Source: Clostridium_AD sp050717635
Lineage (GTDB): Bacteria > Bacillota > Clostridia > Clostridiales > Clostridiaceae
Assembly: GCF_050717635.1 (NCBI RefSeq)
Contig: NZ_JBOITO010000040.1
Coordinates: 1 to 64,000, forward strand
Direction of reading: 5' to 3'
Length of the DNA: 64,000 nt
Part shown: piece by piece, positions 34,293 to 44,443 of the stretch
Layout of the letters: every line of letters starts with the position of its first letter
How positions within the stretch are numbered: the first letter of the stretch is position 1
Position numbers and translations under genes: made by a program
The notes under the pieces: generated by a model
What the model was told of the DNA's origin: nothing
Seen by the model: the letters and a program-made list of their open reading frames with translations, nothing else
Database searches by the model: none

Positions 34293-34409
34293 TTTCTCCT
34301 CCTTTAATTTAAATTATTATTATATCCTTATAATTACAGTCTTCACCACTTTCGTTTTTTTTATATACAAAATATTTTTTTAATAATTACTAGCTAATTA
34401 GAACAGAAT

Positions 34410-34445
34410 AAAAAGATGAAGAATTTATACATTCCTCATCTTTTT
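34410..34445 (-). terminator. murG terminator overlapping stop codon
   Basis: AAAAAGATGAGGAAT and ATTCTTCATCTTTTT pair on the minus strand around a short loop, followed by T5. The stem begins inside the last codons of murG. Confidence 0.8.
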
Positions 34446-35509
34446 CTATATTTTTCTATTAACTCAACTATTAAGTCAATACTTTTTTCTGTATTACTAG
34501 AACTCATGTTTTTAATATATTTATATCTATCATTATAGAGTTCATTAATTTTTATTTCTAAATATTCACAGGTGAGCTCTTCCTCTTGGATTACCATACT
34601 ATAACCGCTTTTTTGAAAAGACTCTGCATTAAGTATTTGATCTCCTCTGCTCGATTTACCGGATAAAGGAATTAATAAATTAGGCTTCCTCATTGCCAAA
34701 AGTTCAAAAATAGCATTGGCTCCTGCCCTTGACACAACAAAATCTGAGCTAATAAGTAAATGAGGTAATTCATCTTTTACATACTCATACTGCACATAAC
34801 CATTTTTATTTTCAAGTGATGTGTCAATATTGCCATTGCCACAAATATGAACAACATTATAGAGTACTAACAATTTTTCAAGTTTTGATCGTATTGCGTC
34901 ATTTATAATTTTAGAGCCTAAGCTCCCACCAATAACCATAAGTATTGGCTTATTATTTTTAAAACCACATATTTCTTTACCTTTTATCTTGCTTCCCTGA
35001 AATAATTCGGCTCGTATAGGATTTCCAGTTAATACACCTTTATTATTTTTTATTTCTTTTAAGGACTCTGGAAAAGTTACACATAATTTAGTACAATAAG
35101 GAGCTACTAGCTTATTAGCAAGTCCTGGTGTAATATCACATTCATGTGCAATTACTGGCACTTTATTTAGGTATGCTGCAATCACTACAGGTACAGAAAC
35201 GAAACCACCTTTAGAAAATACAATGTCTGGTTTTTGCATTTTTATAATTTTTTTAGCCTCAAAAATACCCAAGATCACTTTAAAAGGGTCAGCAAAATTT
35301 TTAAAATCAAAATATCTACGAAGCTTTCCGCTAGATATAGCATAATATTTTATATTTTCTCCCTCTATTATTTTTCTTTCAATACCATCCTTTGTACCTA
35401 TATATTCAATTTCATAATCTAGACTTTTAAGTTTTGGTATAAGTGCAAGATTTGGTGTTACATGTCCCGCAGATCCGCCACCAGTCATTATTATTTTATG
35501 TTTTACCAC
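34436..35509 (-). CDS. murG: UDP-GlcNAc:undecaprenyl-PP-MurNAc-pentapeptide transferase MurG
   Basis: A 357-residue GT-B glycosyltransferase that adds GlcNAc to lipid I to make lipid II at the inner membrane face. G-loops MTGGGSAGHVTPNLAL (near residue 8) and VIGGSLGSKIIND (near 180) are present, with SRAGANAIFELLAMRKPNLLIPL (about 250-270) for UDP-GlcNAc binding. The start is GTG at 35509, 5 nt after AAGGAGTG; an upstream in-frame ATG at 35533 reads through the SD. It is not in a dcw cluster here, as is common for a second or relocated murG-like gene in clostridia. Confidence 0.93.
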   Translation of the reverse strand: MVKHKIIMTGGGSAGHVTPNLALIPKLKSLDYEIEYIGTKDGIERKIIEGENIKYYAISSGKLRRYFDFKNFADPFKVILGIFEAKKIIKMQKPDIVFSKGGFVSVPVVIAAYLNKVPVIAHECDITPGLANKLVAPYCTKLCVTFPESLKEIKNNKGVLTGNPIRAELFQGSKIKGKEICGFKNNKPILMVIGGSLGSKIINDAIRSKLEKLLVLYNVVHICGNGNIDTSLENKNGYVQYEYVKDELPHLLISSDFVVSRAGANAIFELLAMRKPNLLIPLSGKSSRGDQILNAESFQKSGYSMVIQEEELTCEYLEIKINELYNDRYKYIKNMSSSNTEKSIDLIVELIEKYRKR

Positions 35510-35751
35510 TTTAACACTCCTTCTGAAAAACATGTTTTAATCAGTATATTCTACATTATTATATACCAAGTTGGATGAAAAGTTCCAGTATATATTAAAA
35601 AACTAGTGAACACTAAAATTATAGTTGTCCATAATTTACTAAAGTGTATATAATATTCAAATCTATCCTTCAACTCACTATAATAAAAATAAGATATACG
35701 GATAAACTACTATTATAAAATAATCCCACAAAAAAAAAGGAGGAATTACAA

Positions 35752-35937
35752 ATGGCAAACAGAACATTAGTACCAGAAGCAAGAGAAGGACTAAACAAAT
35801 TTAAAATGGAAGCTGCTAAGGAAGTTGGCGTTAGTTTGAAGAATGGATACAATGGAGATCTTACTTCTAGACAAAACGGTTCCGTTGGCGGACAAATGGT
35901 TAAAAAAATGGTAGAACAATATGAGAAAAATTTATAA
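35752..35937 (+). CDS. alpha/beta-type small acid-soluble spore protein
   Basis: A 61-residue DNA-coating spore protein: N-terminal NRTLVPEAREGLNKFKMEAAKEVGV, with the GPR protease recognition region around FKMEAAKEVG, and the C-terminal core GDLTSRQNGSVGGQMVKKM. These proteins protect spore DNA and feed germination. RBS AAGGAGG. Expected in the forespore under sigma-G. Plus strand, monocistronic, followed by a terminator. Confidence 0.97.
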   Translation: MANRTLVPEAREGLNKFKMEAAKEVGVSLKNGYNGDLTSRQNGSVGGQMVKKMVEQYEKNL

Positions 35938-35953
35938 TTAAAATTTAAAATTA

Positions 35954-35988
35954 GTCAAGAGGTATATGCTAGTCATATACCTCTTGAC
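35954..35988 (+). terminator. SASP gene terminator
   Basis: GTCAAGAGGTATATG and CATATACCTCTTGAC form a perfect 15-bp stem with a CTAGT loop, followed by TTTATAT. Confidence 0.9.
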
Positions 35989-36130
35989 TTTATATAATTA
36001 ATTTTTTAAAGTATGTTACTTTTTTGCAATTAAAATAATTTATTGATATATTGGATACAATTAATTTAATATATTGTACTTGCCTTATTTCCCTTAAATA
36101 TTCTGTTATATATTTTGAATTTCTGCACAG

Positions 36131-36160
36131 AATACTATCATAACACAAACAAAATATAAT
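36131..36160 (+). promoter_or_regulatory. possible sigma-G promoter
   Basis: TGAATT, a 17-nt spacer and CATAACA upstream of the second SASP gene resemble the sigma-G consensus (TGAATA-N17-CATACTA). Approximate coordinates; no equally clear match was found before the first SASP gene. Confidence 0.4.
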
Positions 36161-36179
36161 TTAAAAGGAGTGATTAACA

Positions 36180-36362
36180 ATGTCAAACAGAAAATTAGTA
36201 CCTCAAGCTAAAGCTGGATTAAATTCATTTAAAATGGAAACTGCAAAAGAATTAGGTGTTAATTTCACAGATTATAATGGTGATTTAACTTCAAGGGAAT
36301 GTGGTTCTGTTGGCGGAGAAATGGTTAAGAAAATGGTACAACAATACGAAAGTAATTTATAA
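36180..36362 (+). CDS. alpha/beta-type small acid-soluble spore protein
   Basis: A 60-residue paralogue of the protein at 35752-35937 with the same layout (NRKLVPQAKAGLNSFKMETAKELGV and GDLTSRECGSVGGEMVKKM). It differs at about one third of positions, so the pair is an old duplication. An unusual Cys occurs in the conserved GSVGG block (SRECGSVGG). RBS AAAGGAGTGA. Own promoter and terminator. Confidence 0.97.
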   Translation: MSNRKLVPQAKAGLNSFKMETAKELGVNFTDYNGDLTSRECGSVGGEMVKKMVQQYESNL

Positions 36363-36380
36363 TTTTTAAAAAGATATAAC

Positions 36381-36413
36381 AAAGACACATAGGCGCAATG
36401 TCTATGTGTCTTT
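36381..36413. terminator. bidirectional terminator between SASP and recJ
   Basis: AAAGACACATAG and CTATGTGTCTTT form a 12-bp stem. It serves the plus-strand SASP gene and, 7 nt beyond its stop codon, the minus-strand recJ gene. Confidence 0.85.
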
Positions 36414-36419
36414 AATACT

Positions 36420-38189
36420 TTAATGTATCTTAAATTCTATAATTTTTAATTGAATAGATGTGCGTCCATTATATTCATTAATTTGAGGTGAATAAATTAG
36501 ATCTAGTTTCATACCCCTAGGGTTTTTAAGATAGTTCATATGATCTTGTCCATAGGTATCACTTAGCATTTCTATAAATTCATCAACTCTATTAAAACAT
36601 ATTCCATCTATTGTTTTATTTTCTCCTGGCATTATGAATTTTATTTTTAATGTATTAGCTTTTTTACCTAGTATATCTATCTTTAAAACAGAAATATTCT
36701 TTTCAGCAAGCAGTGGCGCTGGATTACCTTTACCAAAAGGTTCTAGGATTTCTAATTCTTCAATTATTTTGTAATTTATTTTGTTTAACGGCATCCGCTT
36801 ATCTATCCTTACCTTTGGAATTATATCCTCATCTGTTAATGTGCAAATGCGATTTAACTTTTCCCTTAACCTATCTATATTTTCTTCTTTTATAGATAGC
36901 CCGGCAGCCATGGGATGACCACCAAATTTCTCCATAAGTTCTTCACATTTTATTAGTTCCTCAAATAAATTGTATTCTTCGATAGACCTTGCAGAGCCTT
37001 TTGGGTTATCTTTTCCCTTAGTGAGTATTATAGTGGGAACATGAAAAGCTTCCCTAACACGCCCTGCTACAATTCCAGCTATGCTCTCATGAATAGTATC
37101 TTTATAAATTACTAGTACTTTATCACTTTTAAAAGTAGAATTTTCTATGAGATTTATTACCTCCTCTACATTATCTGTTGTCATCTCTTGTCTTGTTTTG
37201 TTAAGTTCAAATAATACCTTAGCTAGGTCCCTTGCTCTAGTTTCCTCTTCACATAGGAGTAACTCCACGGAAAGTGCTGCTGTGTCTAACCTTCCTGTAG
37301 CATTTATGCATGGTCCTATTTGAAACCCAACATGGTAAGATTTCATCTGCTTGCCTTCAATGCACAAAATTTCCTTTAGACATTTAAGTCCAAGATTTTT
37401 TGTATTTGTTAACATTTTTAAAGCGTTTTTAGCAATTATTCTATTCTCTGAAACCAAATCTACTACGTCGCATATAGTTCCTATCCCTGCTATCTCCATA
37501 AATTCTTGTATCTTTTCACAATCAATCCCAAGTTTTATATATAATGCTTGTACAAATTTAAAAGCTATACCTGCACCACATAAATTTTTAAATGGATAAT
37601 TGCATTCTACTTGTTTTGGATTTATAACCGCATCTGCCAGTGGAATTTTAAAAGTTCTTACACCCTTATCATCTTCGTCAAATGCTAACTCATGGTGATC
37701 AGTGACTATAACCGTCATTCCTAGTTCTTTTGCTAGTTTAACCTGTTCAATAGCAGCTATTCCATTGTCACAAGTTAAAATTAGCGAAACTCCCTTTTGC
37801 TTTAGTTTTCTTATTCTATCACTATTTATCCCATATCCTTCATTTTCTCTATCTGGAACATAGTAATCTACCAGTGCACCGCAGTATTTTAGTGCCTTGT
37901 ACAGTATGACAGTACTAGTAACTCCATCCGCATCATAATCTCCATATACAACTATTTTTTCACTATTTTTCATAAATACTACTATTAAATCTATGGCTTT
38001 TTCCATATCTTTCATTAAAAATGGATCATACAAATCCTCTACACTGGCCCGCATAAATTTTTTTATTTCTATTTCATTATTTAATCCTCTATTGATTAAA
38101 ATCTTAGCAATAACTTCACTTACCCCAGAGTTTTTTGCAAGTAAACTAATATCCTTCGAGGTATTTCTTAGTAACCACTTTTTCTCCAT
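36420..38189 (-). CDS. recJ: single-stranded-DNA-specific exonuclease RecJ
   Basis: A 589-residue 5'-3' ssDNA exonuclease for recombination and repair. The DHH-family motifs are VYGDYDADGVTST (D84, D86), LTCDNGI (about 139-144), the DHH at 164-166, and the DHHA1 motif GGHPMAAG (about 420-427). A C-terminal OB-like domain follows. Slightly shorter than some RecJ proteins but all catalytic motifs are present. It lies 9 nt after the M16 peptidase gene. Confidence 0.96.
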   Translation of the reverse strand: MEKKWLLRNTSKDISLLAKNSGVSEVIAKILINRGLNNEIEIKKFMRASVEDLYDPFLMKDMEKAIDLIVVFMKNSEKIVVYGDYDADGVTSTVILYKALKYCGALVDYYVPDRENEGYGINSDRIRKLKQKGVSLILTCDNGIAAIEQVKLAKELGMTVIVTDHHELAFDEDDKGVRTFKIPLADAVINPKQVECNYPFKNLCGAGIAFKFVQALYIKLGIDCEKIQEFMEIAGIGTICDVVDLVSENRIIAKNALKMLTNTKNLGLKCLKEILCIEGKQMKSYHVGFQIGPCINATGRLDTAALSVELLLCEEETRARDLAKVLFELNKTRQEMTTDNVEEVINLIENSTFKSDKVLVIYKDTIHESIAGIVAGRVREAFHVPTIILTKGKDNPKGSARSIEEYNLFEELIKCEELMEKFGGHPMAAGLSIKEENIDRLREKLNRICTLTDEDIIPKVRIDKRMPLNKINYKIIEELEILEPFGKGNPAPLLAEKNISVLKIDILGKKANTLKIKFIMPGENKTIDGICFNRVDEFIEMLSDTYGQDHMNYLKNPRGMKLDLIYSPQINEYNGRTSIQLKIIEFKIH

Positions 38190-38198
38190 ATTTATCTC

Positions 38199-39455
38199 CT
38201 ATTTATCATTATTTAAATTTGGCATTAGTACTTGTATAGTAGGATTCACTAAAACACTATTTACTACTGCCATTATTTCACTTTCACTTATACTTTGCAT
38301 ACCTTGAATTTTAGAAAATATTTTCAGTCCATTTGCATACATGATTTCGTGTACACATAAATTCATGCTAGTCTGAATTGATTTCTCTATTGCTAGCATT
38401 CTTTTTAATTTGTAACTTTTGCATAGCTTTAAAATACACTGCTCATCAAAATAATTTCTAAGTTTTTTAACTTTCTCTATTTCATCATTAATGATTTTAA
38501 TAGTATTATGGACATTTTCATAGGAAGTTCCAAGGGAAATTATAAAGAGTTTTATCCCTGTTTCATTTTTAATTTTACTACCAATATCATAGACAAGACC
38601 TCTCTTAGTTCTAATTTCATGATACAATATGCTACTTGTACCTTCTCCGAACACTAAATTAAATAACTTTAGCGCACTAATTTCTCTAGAATTTAAATTT
38701 TGTATTGAGAAACAATATTGAATTTTCGCCCCTTGAATACCATCTTTATATTCAAAGTAGGTGCCAGGATTATTGTTTTCGTATACGTACTCCTCATTCT
38801 CATCCAATATACAGTTTTCACTAGAGTGGTTTGGATTAAAATTATAAAGATGCTTCTCTACTATTTCTGAAACTTTAGTAAGACTCATAGAAGATACTAC
38901 GCTTACTACACAATTATCCGCGGTGTAATGCTTGTGGTAAAAATCTATAATTTGCTCTATAGTGATGGAATGAATGCTTTCCTCTGTTCCAATAATTAGA
39001 TTTTTTAGTCTTCTATTTCTAAAACAATTATAGTACATGGAATCTTCACAGCACTGGTTTAAGTCATCCTTCCAGTCTTTTAGTTCTTCAATTATCACTC
39101 CAACTTCTTCTTTGAATCCATTTAGTGGAAAAGTTGGATTTATAAGAATATCAGAGTAAATTTCAAAACCCTTTTCAAAATCCTCATCTAGGGTAGTTCC
39201 ATAATAAACTACATAAGGATAATTAGTCATTGCATTACAAAATCCAAAGGTTTCATCACATAATTTATTTATTTGGTATTCTGTAAGGGAAGCTGTTCCC
39301 TTAAAAACCATATGCTCTACCATATGTGCAATTCCCAGTTGTTCTTTTTTTTCACTATTTGCACCAGCATTAAATCCTATTGTAAAAGATGTTAAATTAT
39401 TTTCTGCACTCTTATATAATAATTTTATTCCATTTTTAAGTATTATTTTTTCCAT
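38199..39455 (-). CDS. M16 family zinc peptidase
   Basis: A 418-residue insulinase/mitochondrial-processing-like peptidase. Inverted zinc motif HMVEH (H44, E47, H48) with a downstream Glu in VIIEELKDW near residue 120. Two homologous halves with the C-terminal GEGTSSILYHEIRTKRGLVYDIGS segment (about 250-275) are typical. Substrate unknown. Start ATG 39455 follows GAAGGTG; an upstream in-frame ATG at 39530 lies in AT-rich non-conserved sequence. Confidence 0.92.
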   Translation of the reverse strand: MEKIILKNGIKLLYKSAENNLTSFTIGFNAGANSEKKEQLGIAHMVEHMVFKGTASLTEYQINKLCDETFGFCNAMTNYPYVVYYGTTLDEDFEKGFEIYSDILINPTFPLNGFKEEVGVIIEELKDWKDDLNQCCEDSMYYNCFRNRRLKNLIIGTEESIHSITIEQIIDFYHKHYTADNCVVSVVSSMSLTKVSEIVEKHLYNFNPNHSSENCILDENEEYVYENNNPGTYFEYKDGIQGAKIQYCFSIQNLNSREISALKLFNLVFGEGTSSILYHEIRTKRGLVYDIGSKIKNETGIKLFIISLGTSYENVHNTIKIINDEIEKVKKLRNYFDEQCILKLCKSYKLKRMLAIEKSIQTSMNLCVHEIMYANGLKIFSKIQGMQSISESEIMAVVNSVLVNPTIQVLMPNLNNDK

Positions 39456-39551
39456 ATAAACACCTTCATTAATTTTTATTTTTTTAAAATATAAAAAAGG
39501 CATGCTAAGATTAGTTTTATATAAACTCACATTGCATGTCTTTTTTTATTT

Positions 39552-42473
39552 CTATTCTAAAATAACAACCTCTACGTAATCGTCTACTAATGCATTGGTC
39601 AAGTTCTTACCTCTACCAGCTCTATTTTGAACGTTTATATCATCGAGTCTTATAATCTTTTTTTCACCTTTAAAGGAACTAACTGTTAGTGATAATCCCT
39701 GGTCTAATGTAGCAACTACTTCACTACTAGATTCTGTGTTTTTCGTTACTGCAACTACCAAATCCACAAAAATAACTTCATCATCATCTTTTAAACTTAT
39801 TCCCGTTACCCCAGAGGCAACTTTTCCCATATAATTAATATTATTCACATTAAATCTTATGCACATTGCCTTTTTCGTTACTAACAATACGTCTTTCTCT
39901 ACAGTATCAATGTTAATTTTTACAGAAGTTATTTTATCTTCCTCTGTTTTAAGCTTATAAACAGGTGTTGACAAAAAGTCTCCCTGAAGTTCACTAAGCT
40001 TAGTTCGTTTTGTAAACCCTCTTTTAGTAAAGAAATATATGCTAGCTTCTACGTTAAAATCGTCAACGGAAACAATATCTACTATTTTATCGTCAAGGTT
40101 AAAATCATCTAATAGTGTATTAATAAGTATACTCTTTTTTAAGGTATTCTGAATGGTATAGCTAGGTAATTTATGAACTATGCCCTTTTCAGTGAATATA
40201 AGTAATGTAGAAGAGGATTTAGTATAAGTACTTAAGGGAGCATTACTCCTTCTATTAGATATTTTAATTGCACCTTTTCCATTTATACTAATATTAAATT
40301 CCTTATAGTCCGAAACCTCTGTAAGTTCTATTTGGACAACTTGATCCCTTGAGGTTAGATGGAATAACTGAGTGCCCATTGTATTCCTATCAATAGCTTC
40401 AAGCTCTGGCCTTTCTACAGAAAAATCCAAACCTTCCTGAGTTACTACCTTTATAAACTTCTCTTGCTTTCCCTTGCCTATTAGCCAAACACTTAGAAGT
40501 GTTTCATTTTCTCTTAATCTCAAAGCTGTTAATTTAGTATAACTAGTAACAAATTTATCTAAATCAGTTTTCTTTATATTCCCTTTGCTAGTAAAAAACA
40601 TAAATTCATTATGTGCAGATAAATTCCCCACTGAAAAACAAGCAACAATCTTTTCTCCTGTAAGATCTATCCCTTTGATAAGAGTATCAAGTCTTTCACC
40701 TTTTTCTTTCCACTTATATTCTGGAACTATATCTCCTTTTAACTTATACATATTTCCTACCTCAGTAAATATCATTAAAGTATCTTTAGTGTTTGTATCA
40801 ATTAAGTGTGTATTAAAATCTCCCTCTCTATACTCAATATCTTCTATATTAGTGTTAGACCTATTATAAGATTTCATAGGTACTCTCTTTATATATCCGT
40901 CATTGGATAGGGTTATCATAACATCCTCTACCACGATTAACTCATCTAGGTCTATTTTAGCTTCGTTATCATCTTCAATAATTTCAGAACGCCTTGGGTC
41001 ATTATATTTTTCTTTAATTTCTATAATTTCCGTTTTTATCACTTTCAAAAGTTCATTTTTATTTTCAAGAATTTTCTTATATCCCTTAATTAATATTTCT
41101 AATTTTTTATACTCTTTTAGAAATATTTTTAATTCAAGACCCGTAAGCTTATATAGCATAAGTTCGAGTATAGCTTCCGTTTGAATAGCTGTGAAACCAA
41201 ACTGTGCTTCAATATTTGCACCAGCATCCTTTTTAGATTTTGAGCTTCTAATAGTGGCAATAATTTGATCCATCACATCTATAGCCTTAATAAATCCTTC
41301 TACGATATGAAATCTCTTTTCTGCAACTTCTAATTGACTTTGAGTTCTTCTAGTAACAACATCCTTTTGATGATTTAAATAATGCATTAATATAGTTTTA
41401 AGTCCCATAGTTTCAGGTTTTCCATTGGCCAGGGCTACCATATTAAAAGGTACAGTACATTGAAGTTCTGTTTTCTTTAATAAGTATCTAAGTACCATAG
41501 CTGCAGTGTCCTTGCTTGTAGACTTTTTAAATTCAATTACTGATCTAAGTCCACTTCTATCAGATTCATCCCTAATATCTATAATGGATTCTAATGCTTT
41601 TGAATGCTTTTTATCTGCTGTCATCTCAGAAATAGATCCTAGTAATTTCGCCTTGTTTTTCCTGTACGGGAACTCTGTGATAACTATGCCAAGACGTCCA
41701 GTTTCTAGCATTTCAATGTTAACCTTAGAACGTAGTGTTACCTTACCTTCTCCAGTTTCATAAGCAGATCGCATAGCATTCTTGCCAATTAAGATTCCAC
41801 CTGTTGGCAAATCTGGTCCTTTGATATACTTCATTAATTCTTTTGTGGTAATTTCCTCATTATCAGCATAAGCTAGTACTCCATCAATTACCTCTCCTAA
41901 ATTATGAGGGGGTATGTTTGTAGCTATTCCTACCGCTATTCCAAAAGTTCCATTTACAAGTAAATTAGGATATCTTGCTGGAAGTACAGCTGGTTCTTTC
42001 TCTGTGTCAGAATAATTATCTACCATATCCACAACACCTTTATCAATATCCCTTATCATTTCAAGCGCAATAAGAGAAAGCCTTGCTTCTGTATAACGCA
42101 TAGCAGCTGCATTATCCCCATCTTGACTTCCCCAGTTTCCATGACCATCTATTAATGGTTTTCTTGTAGAAAAACTTTGAGCAAGGATTACCATAGCCCC
42201 ATAAACAGAACTGTCTCCATGTGGATGATATTTACCAAGTATATCTCCAACAATTCTTGCTGATTTAAAGTAGGGTTTATCCGGAAATGCCTTTAGCATA
42301 TACGCTCCATAAAGAATTCTTCTATGCACTGGTTTTAAACCATCTCGTACATCTGGAAGGGCCCTTTCTCTAGCAACTTCCACGGCATAAGGAAGATAGT
42401 TATCTGGCATTGCTTCTTCAATTGGAGTCATTATTATATTATTATCTTTAGGTATATCAATTTTTTTTGCCAT
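39552..42473 (-). CDS. parC: DNA topoisomerase IV subunit A (ParC-like)
   Basis: A 973-residue type IIA topoisomerase subunit. The catalytic Tyr is Y127 (AAMRYTEARL), the QRDR segment is HPHGDSSVYGAM (83-94), and PARYPNLLVNGTFGIAVG lies near 160. The C-terminal beta-propeller lacks a full GyrA box (QRRGGKG); only QNRAGRGKN is seen at the far C-terminus, which favours decatenating ParC over gyrase. The length is typical of this clostridial clade. parE is 14 nt upstream. Confidence 0.9.
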   Translation of the reverse strand: MAKKIDIPKDNNIIMTPIEEAMPDNYLPYAVEVARERALPDVRDGLKPVHRRILYGAYMLKAFPDKPYFKSARIVGDILGKYHPHGDSSVYGAMVILAQSFSTRKPLIDGHGNWGSQDGDNAAAMRYTEARLSLIALEMIRDIDKGVVDMVDNYSDTEKEPAVLPARYPNLLVNGTFGIAVGIATNIPPHNLGEVIDGVLAYADNEEITTKELMKYIKGPDLPTGGILIGKNAMRSAYETGEGKVTLRSKVNIEMLETGRLGIVITEFPYRKNKAKLLGSISEMTADKKHSKALESIIDIRDESDRSGLRSVIEFKKSTSKDTAAMVLRYLLKKTELQCTVPFNMVALANGKPETMGLKTILMHYLNHQKDVVTRRTQSQLEVAEKRFHIVEGFIKAIDVMDQIIATIRSSKSKKDAGANIEAQFGFTAIQTEAILELMLYKLTGLELKIFLKEYKKLEILIKGYKKILENKNELLKVIKTEIIEIKEKYNDPRRSEIIEDDNEAKIDLDELIVVEDVMITLSNDGYIKRVPMKSYNRSNTNIEDIEYREGDFNTHLIDTNTKDTLMIFTEVGNMYKLKGDIVPEYKWKEKGERLDTLIKGIDLTGEKIVACFSVGNLSAHNEFMFFTSKGNIKKTDLDKFVTSYTKLTALRLRENETLLSVWLIGKGKQEKFIKVVTQEGLDFSVERPELEAIDRNTMGTQLFHLTSRDQVVQIELTEVSDYKEFNISINGKGAIKISNRRSNAPLSTYTKSSSTLLIFTEKGIVHKLPSYTIQNTLKKSILINTLLDDFNLDDKIVDIVSVDDFNVEASIYFFTKRGFTKRTKLSELQGDFLSTPVYKLKTEEDKITSVKINIDTVEKDVLLVTKKAMCIRFNVNNINYMGKVASGVTGISLKDDDEVIFVDLVVAVTKNTESSSEVVATLDQGLSLTVSSFKGEKKIIRLDDINVQNRAGRGKNLTNALVDDYVEVVILE

Positions 42474-42487
42474 TTAATAAATTCCTC

Positions 42488-44443
42488 CTAAAATTCAGCG
42501 TATTTGTACATGTAATTTTTTCTAGGTGCAACAACATCCCCCATCAAAAGTGAAACCATTTTTTCTGCCTTAGCTGCATCTTCTATAGTCACCTGTTGAA
42601 GTGTCCTAGTAGTAGGATTTAATGTAGTTTCCCAAAGTTGATCTGGGTTCATTTCCCCAAGACCTTTGTATCTTTGAATAAGGTAACCCTTACCGATTTC
42701 TTTTTTCGTCTTAACTAATTCTTCATCACTATATGCATATTTGGCAACTTCACCATTTTTTCCATTTTTATAAACTTTATAAAGTGGAGGCATACCCATA
42801 TAAAGATGACCATTTGCAATTAAGGGTCTCATATATCTATAAATAAAAGTCATCCATAGTGTTCTAATGTGATATCCATCAACATCAGCATCACTTAAAA
42901 TAATGATCTTATCGTATTTTAAGTCTTTTTCATTATAATTGCCCAAAACACCAGTTCCAATAGCAGTATTGAATATTTTAAGTTCTTCACTAGCTAGTAC
43001 GTTTTCTAGCTTCTGTTTTTCAGTATTCATAATTTTACCTTTCGAAGGCATTATAGCTTGAAATCTTCTATCCCTAGCTTGCTTTGCACTTCCACCAGCT
43101 GAGTCACCTTCCACCACTATAAATTCTGTAACTCCTGAATCTTTTAGTGTACATACTGCAATCTTACCTGCAAGAGGAGATGCTCCCTTACCTACTTTTT
43201 TTCTTTCAGCGTCATTAATTTTTTTTATTTTATCCCGTCTTGTTGCAGCTGACACTGCATTATTTATTATGTTAGTAGCTATTTCTTTATTGTCTTCTAT
43301 CCATTCTGAAATTTTAACATAACACAGTTCATTCATCATACTATAAGCTTCATTATTACCAAGTTTGCTTTTAGTCTGACCTTCAAACATTGGGTTACTT
43401 ATTTTAATTCTAACAATTGCCGTCATTCCTTCTCTTAAATCATCACCTTCAAATTCCTTATCCTTATCTTTTAAAAGGTTAAGCTTTTTGGCTCCTTCTT
43501 TAAAAGCTCTTGTCATCCCTGTTTTAAACCCTGTTTCATGAGTTCCTGATTCTGTAGTTGGTATATTGTTAACATAACTTGCAATGTATTCTGTAGTAGA
43601 ATCTGTAAATTGCATACATATCTCTCCATATAATTGCATTTCATTTATTTCTTTTTCACCTTGAAAGAATATAGCCTCCTTATGTAGGAGCGTTTTGCTT
43701 TCATTTAGATAATCAATAAAATCTAATAGACCTCTCTCAGAATGATATTCCTTTTCTGTTTTTTCTTCCTTACGCTTGTCTATAAACACTAAGGTAATTC
43801 CCTTGTTTTGGAAGGCTAATTCTTGTAATCTTTCATCAATGACATCTGTTTTAAACTCTAAAGTAGTAAATACATTTTTATCAGGCATAAAAGTAACCTT
43901 ACTACCAGTTTTTTTTGTTTCCCCTGTGATTTCAAGCTTATTTATCGGAGTACCTGGCATAAGTCTTTTTAGATTCTTATCGTAAGCATATTCAAATCTT
44001 TGAGTAAAAACTTTCCCCTTTTGTCTTATTTCAACTACTAACCATTCTGATAATGCGTTTACAACTGCGGCTCCAACACCATGAAGCCCTCCAGAAGTTT
44101 TATAATTTTTATTATTAAATTTTCCACCAGTGTGCAGCTCAGTAAACACCATCTCTACACCAGATTTATTTTTTATAGGATGCATTCCCGTAGGAATACC
44201 ACGACCATTATCTACAATAGTAACACTTTTATCTTTATTTAAAATTAGCTCTGCTCTATCACCATAGCCATTAGCTATTTCATCTATAGAATTGTCCAAG
44301 ATTTCCCATATACAATGATGTAATCCTTTGCTTCCTGTAGTTCCTATGTACATACCAGGTCTTATTCTTACAGGCTCTAGTTTTTCTAGAGAAGTTAAGT
44401 CAGTTACATCATAGGTTTGCATTTCTTCAACATCTAAACTCAT
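42488..44443 (-). CDS. parE: DNA topoisomerase IV subunit B (ParE-like)
   Basis: A 651-residue GHKL ATPase subunit. ATP-binding motifs EILDNSIDEIANG, VDNGRGIP and TSGGLHGVGAAVVNALS lie in the first 130 residues. The TOPRIM domain has EGDSAGG (about 445) and DADVDGYHI (about 525). The loop reads MPSKGKIMN rather than the PLRGKILN of GyrB, in line with the ParE-like group. It overlaps mnmH by 17 nt and precedes parC. Confidence 0.92.
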   Translation of the reverse strand: MSLDVEEMQTYDVTDLTSLEKLEPVRIRPGMYIGTTGSKGLHHCIWEILDNSIDEIANGYGDRAELILNKDKSVTIVDNGRGIPTGMHPIKNKSGVEMVFTELHTGGKFNNKNYKTSGGLHGVGAAVVNALSEWLVVEIRQKGKVFTQRFEYAYDKNLKRLMPGTPINKLEITGETKKTGSKVTFMPDKNVFTTLEFKTDVIDERLQELAFQNKGITLVFIDKRKEEKTEKEYHSERGLLDFIDYLNESKTLLHKEAIFFQGEKEINEMQLYGEICMQFTDSTTEYIASYVNNIPTTESGTHETGFKTGMTRAFKEGAKKLNLLKDKDKEFEGDDLREGMTAIVRIKISNPMFEGQTKSKLGNNEAYSMMNELCYVKISEWIEDNKEIATNIINNAVSAATRRDKIKKINDAERKKVGKGASPLAGKIAVCTLKDSGVTEFIVVEGDSAGGSAKQARDRRFQAIMPSKGKIMNTEKQKLENVLASEELKIFNTAIGTGVLGNYNEKDLKYDKIIILSDADVDGYHIRTLWMTFIYRYMRPLIANGHLYMGMPPLYKVYKNGKNGEVAKYAYSDEELVKTKKEIGKGYLIQRYKGLGEMNPDQLWETTLNPTTRTLQQVTIEDAAKAEKMVSLLMGDVVAPRKNYMYKYAEF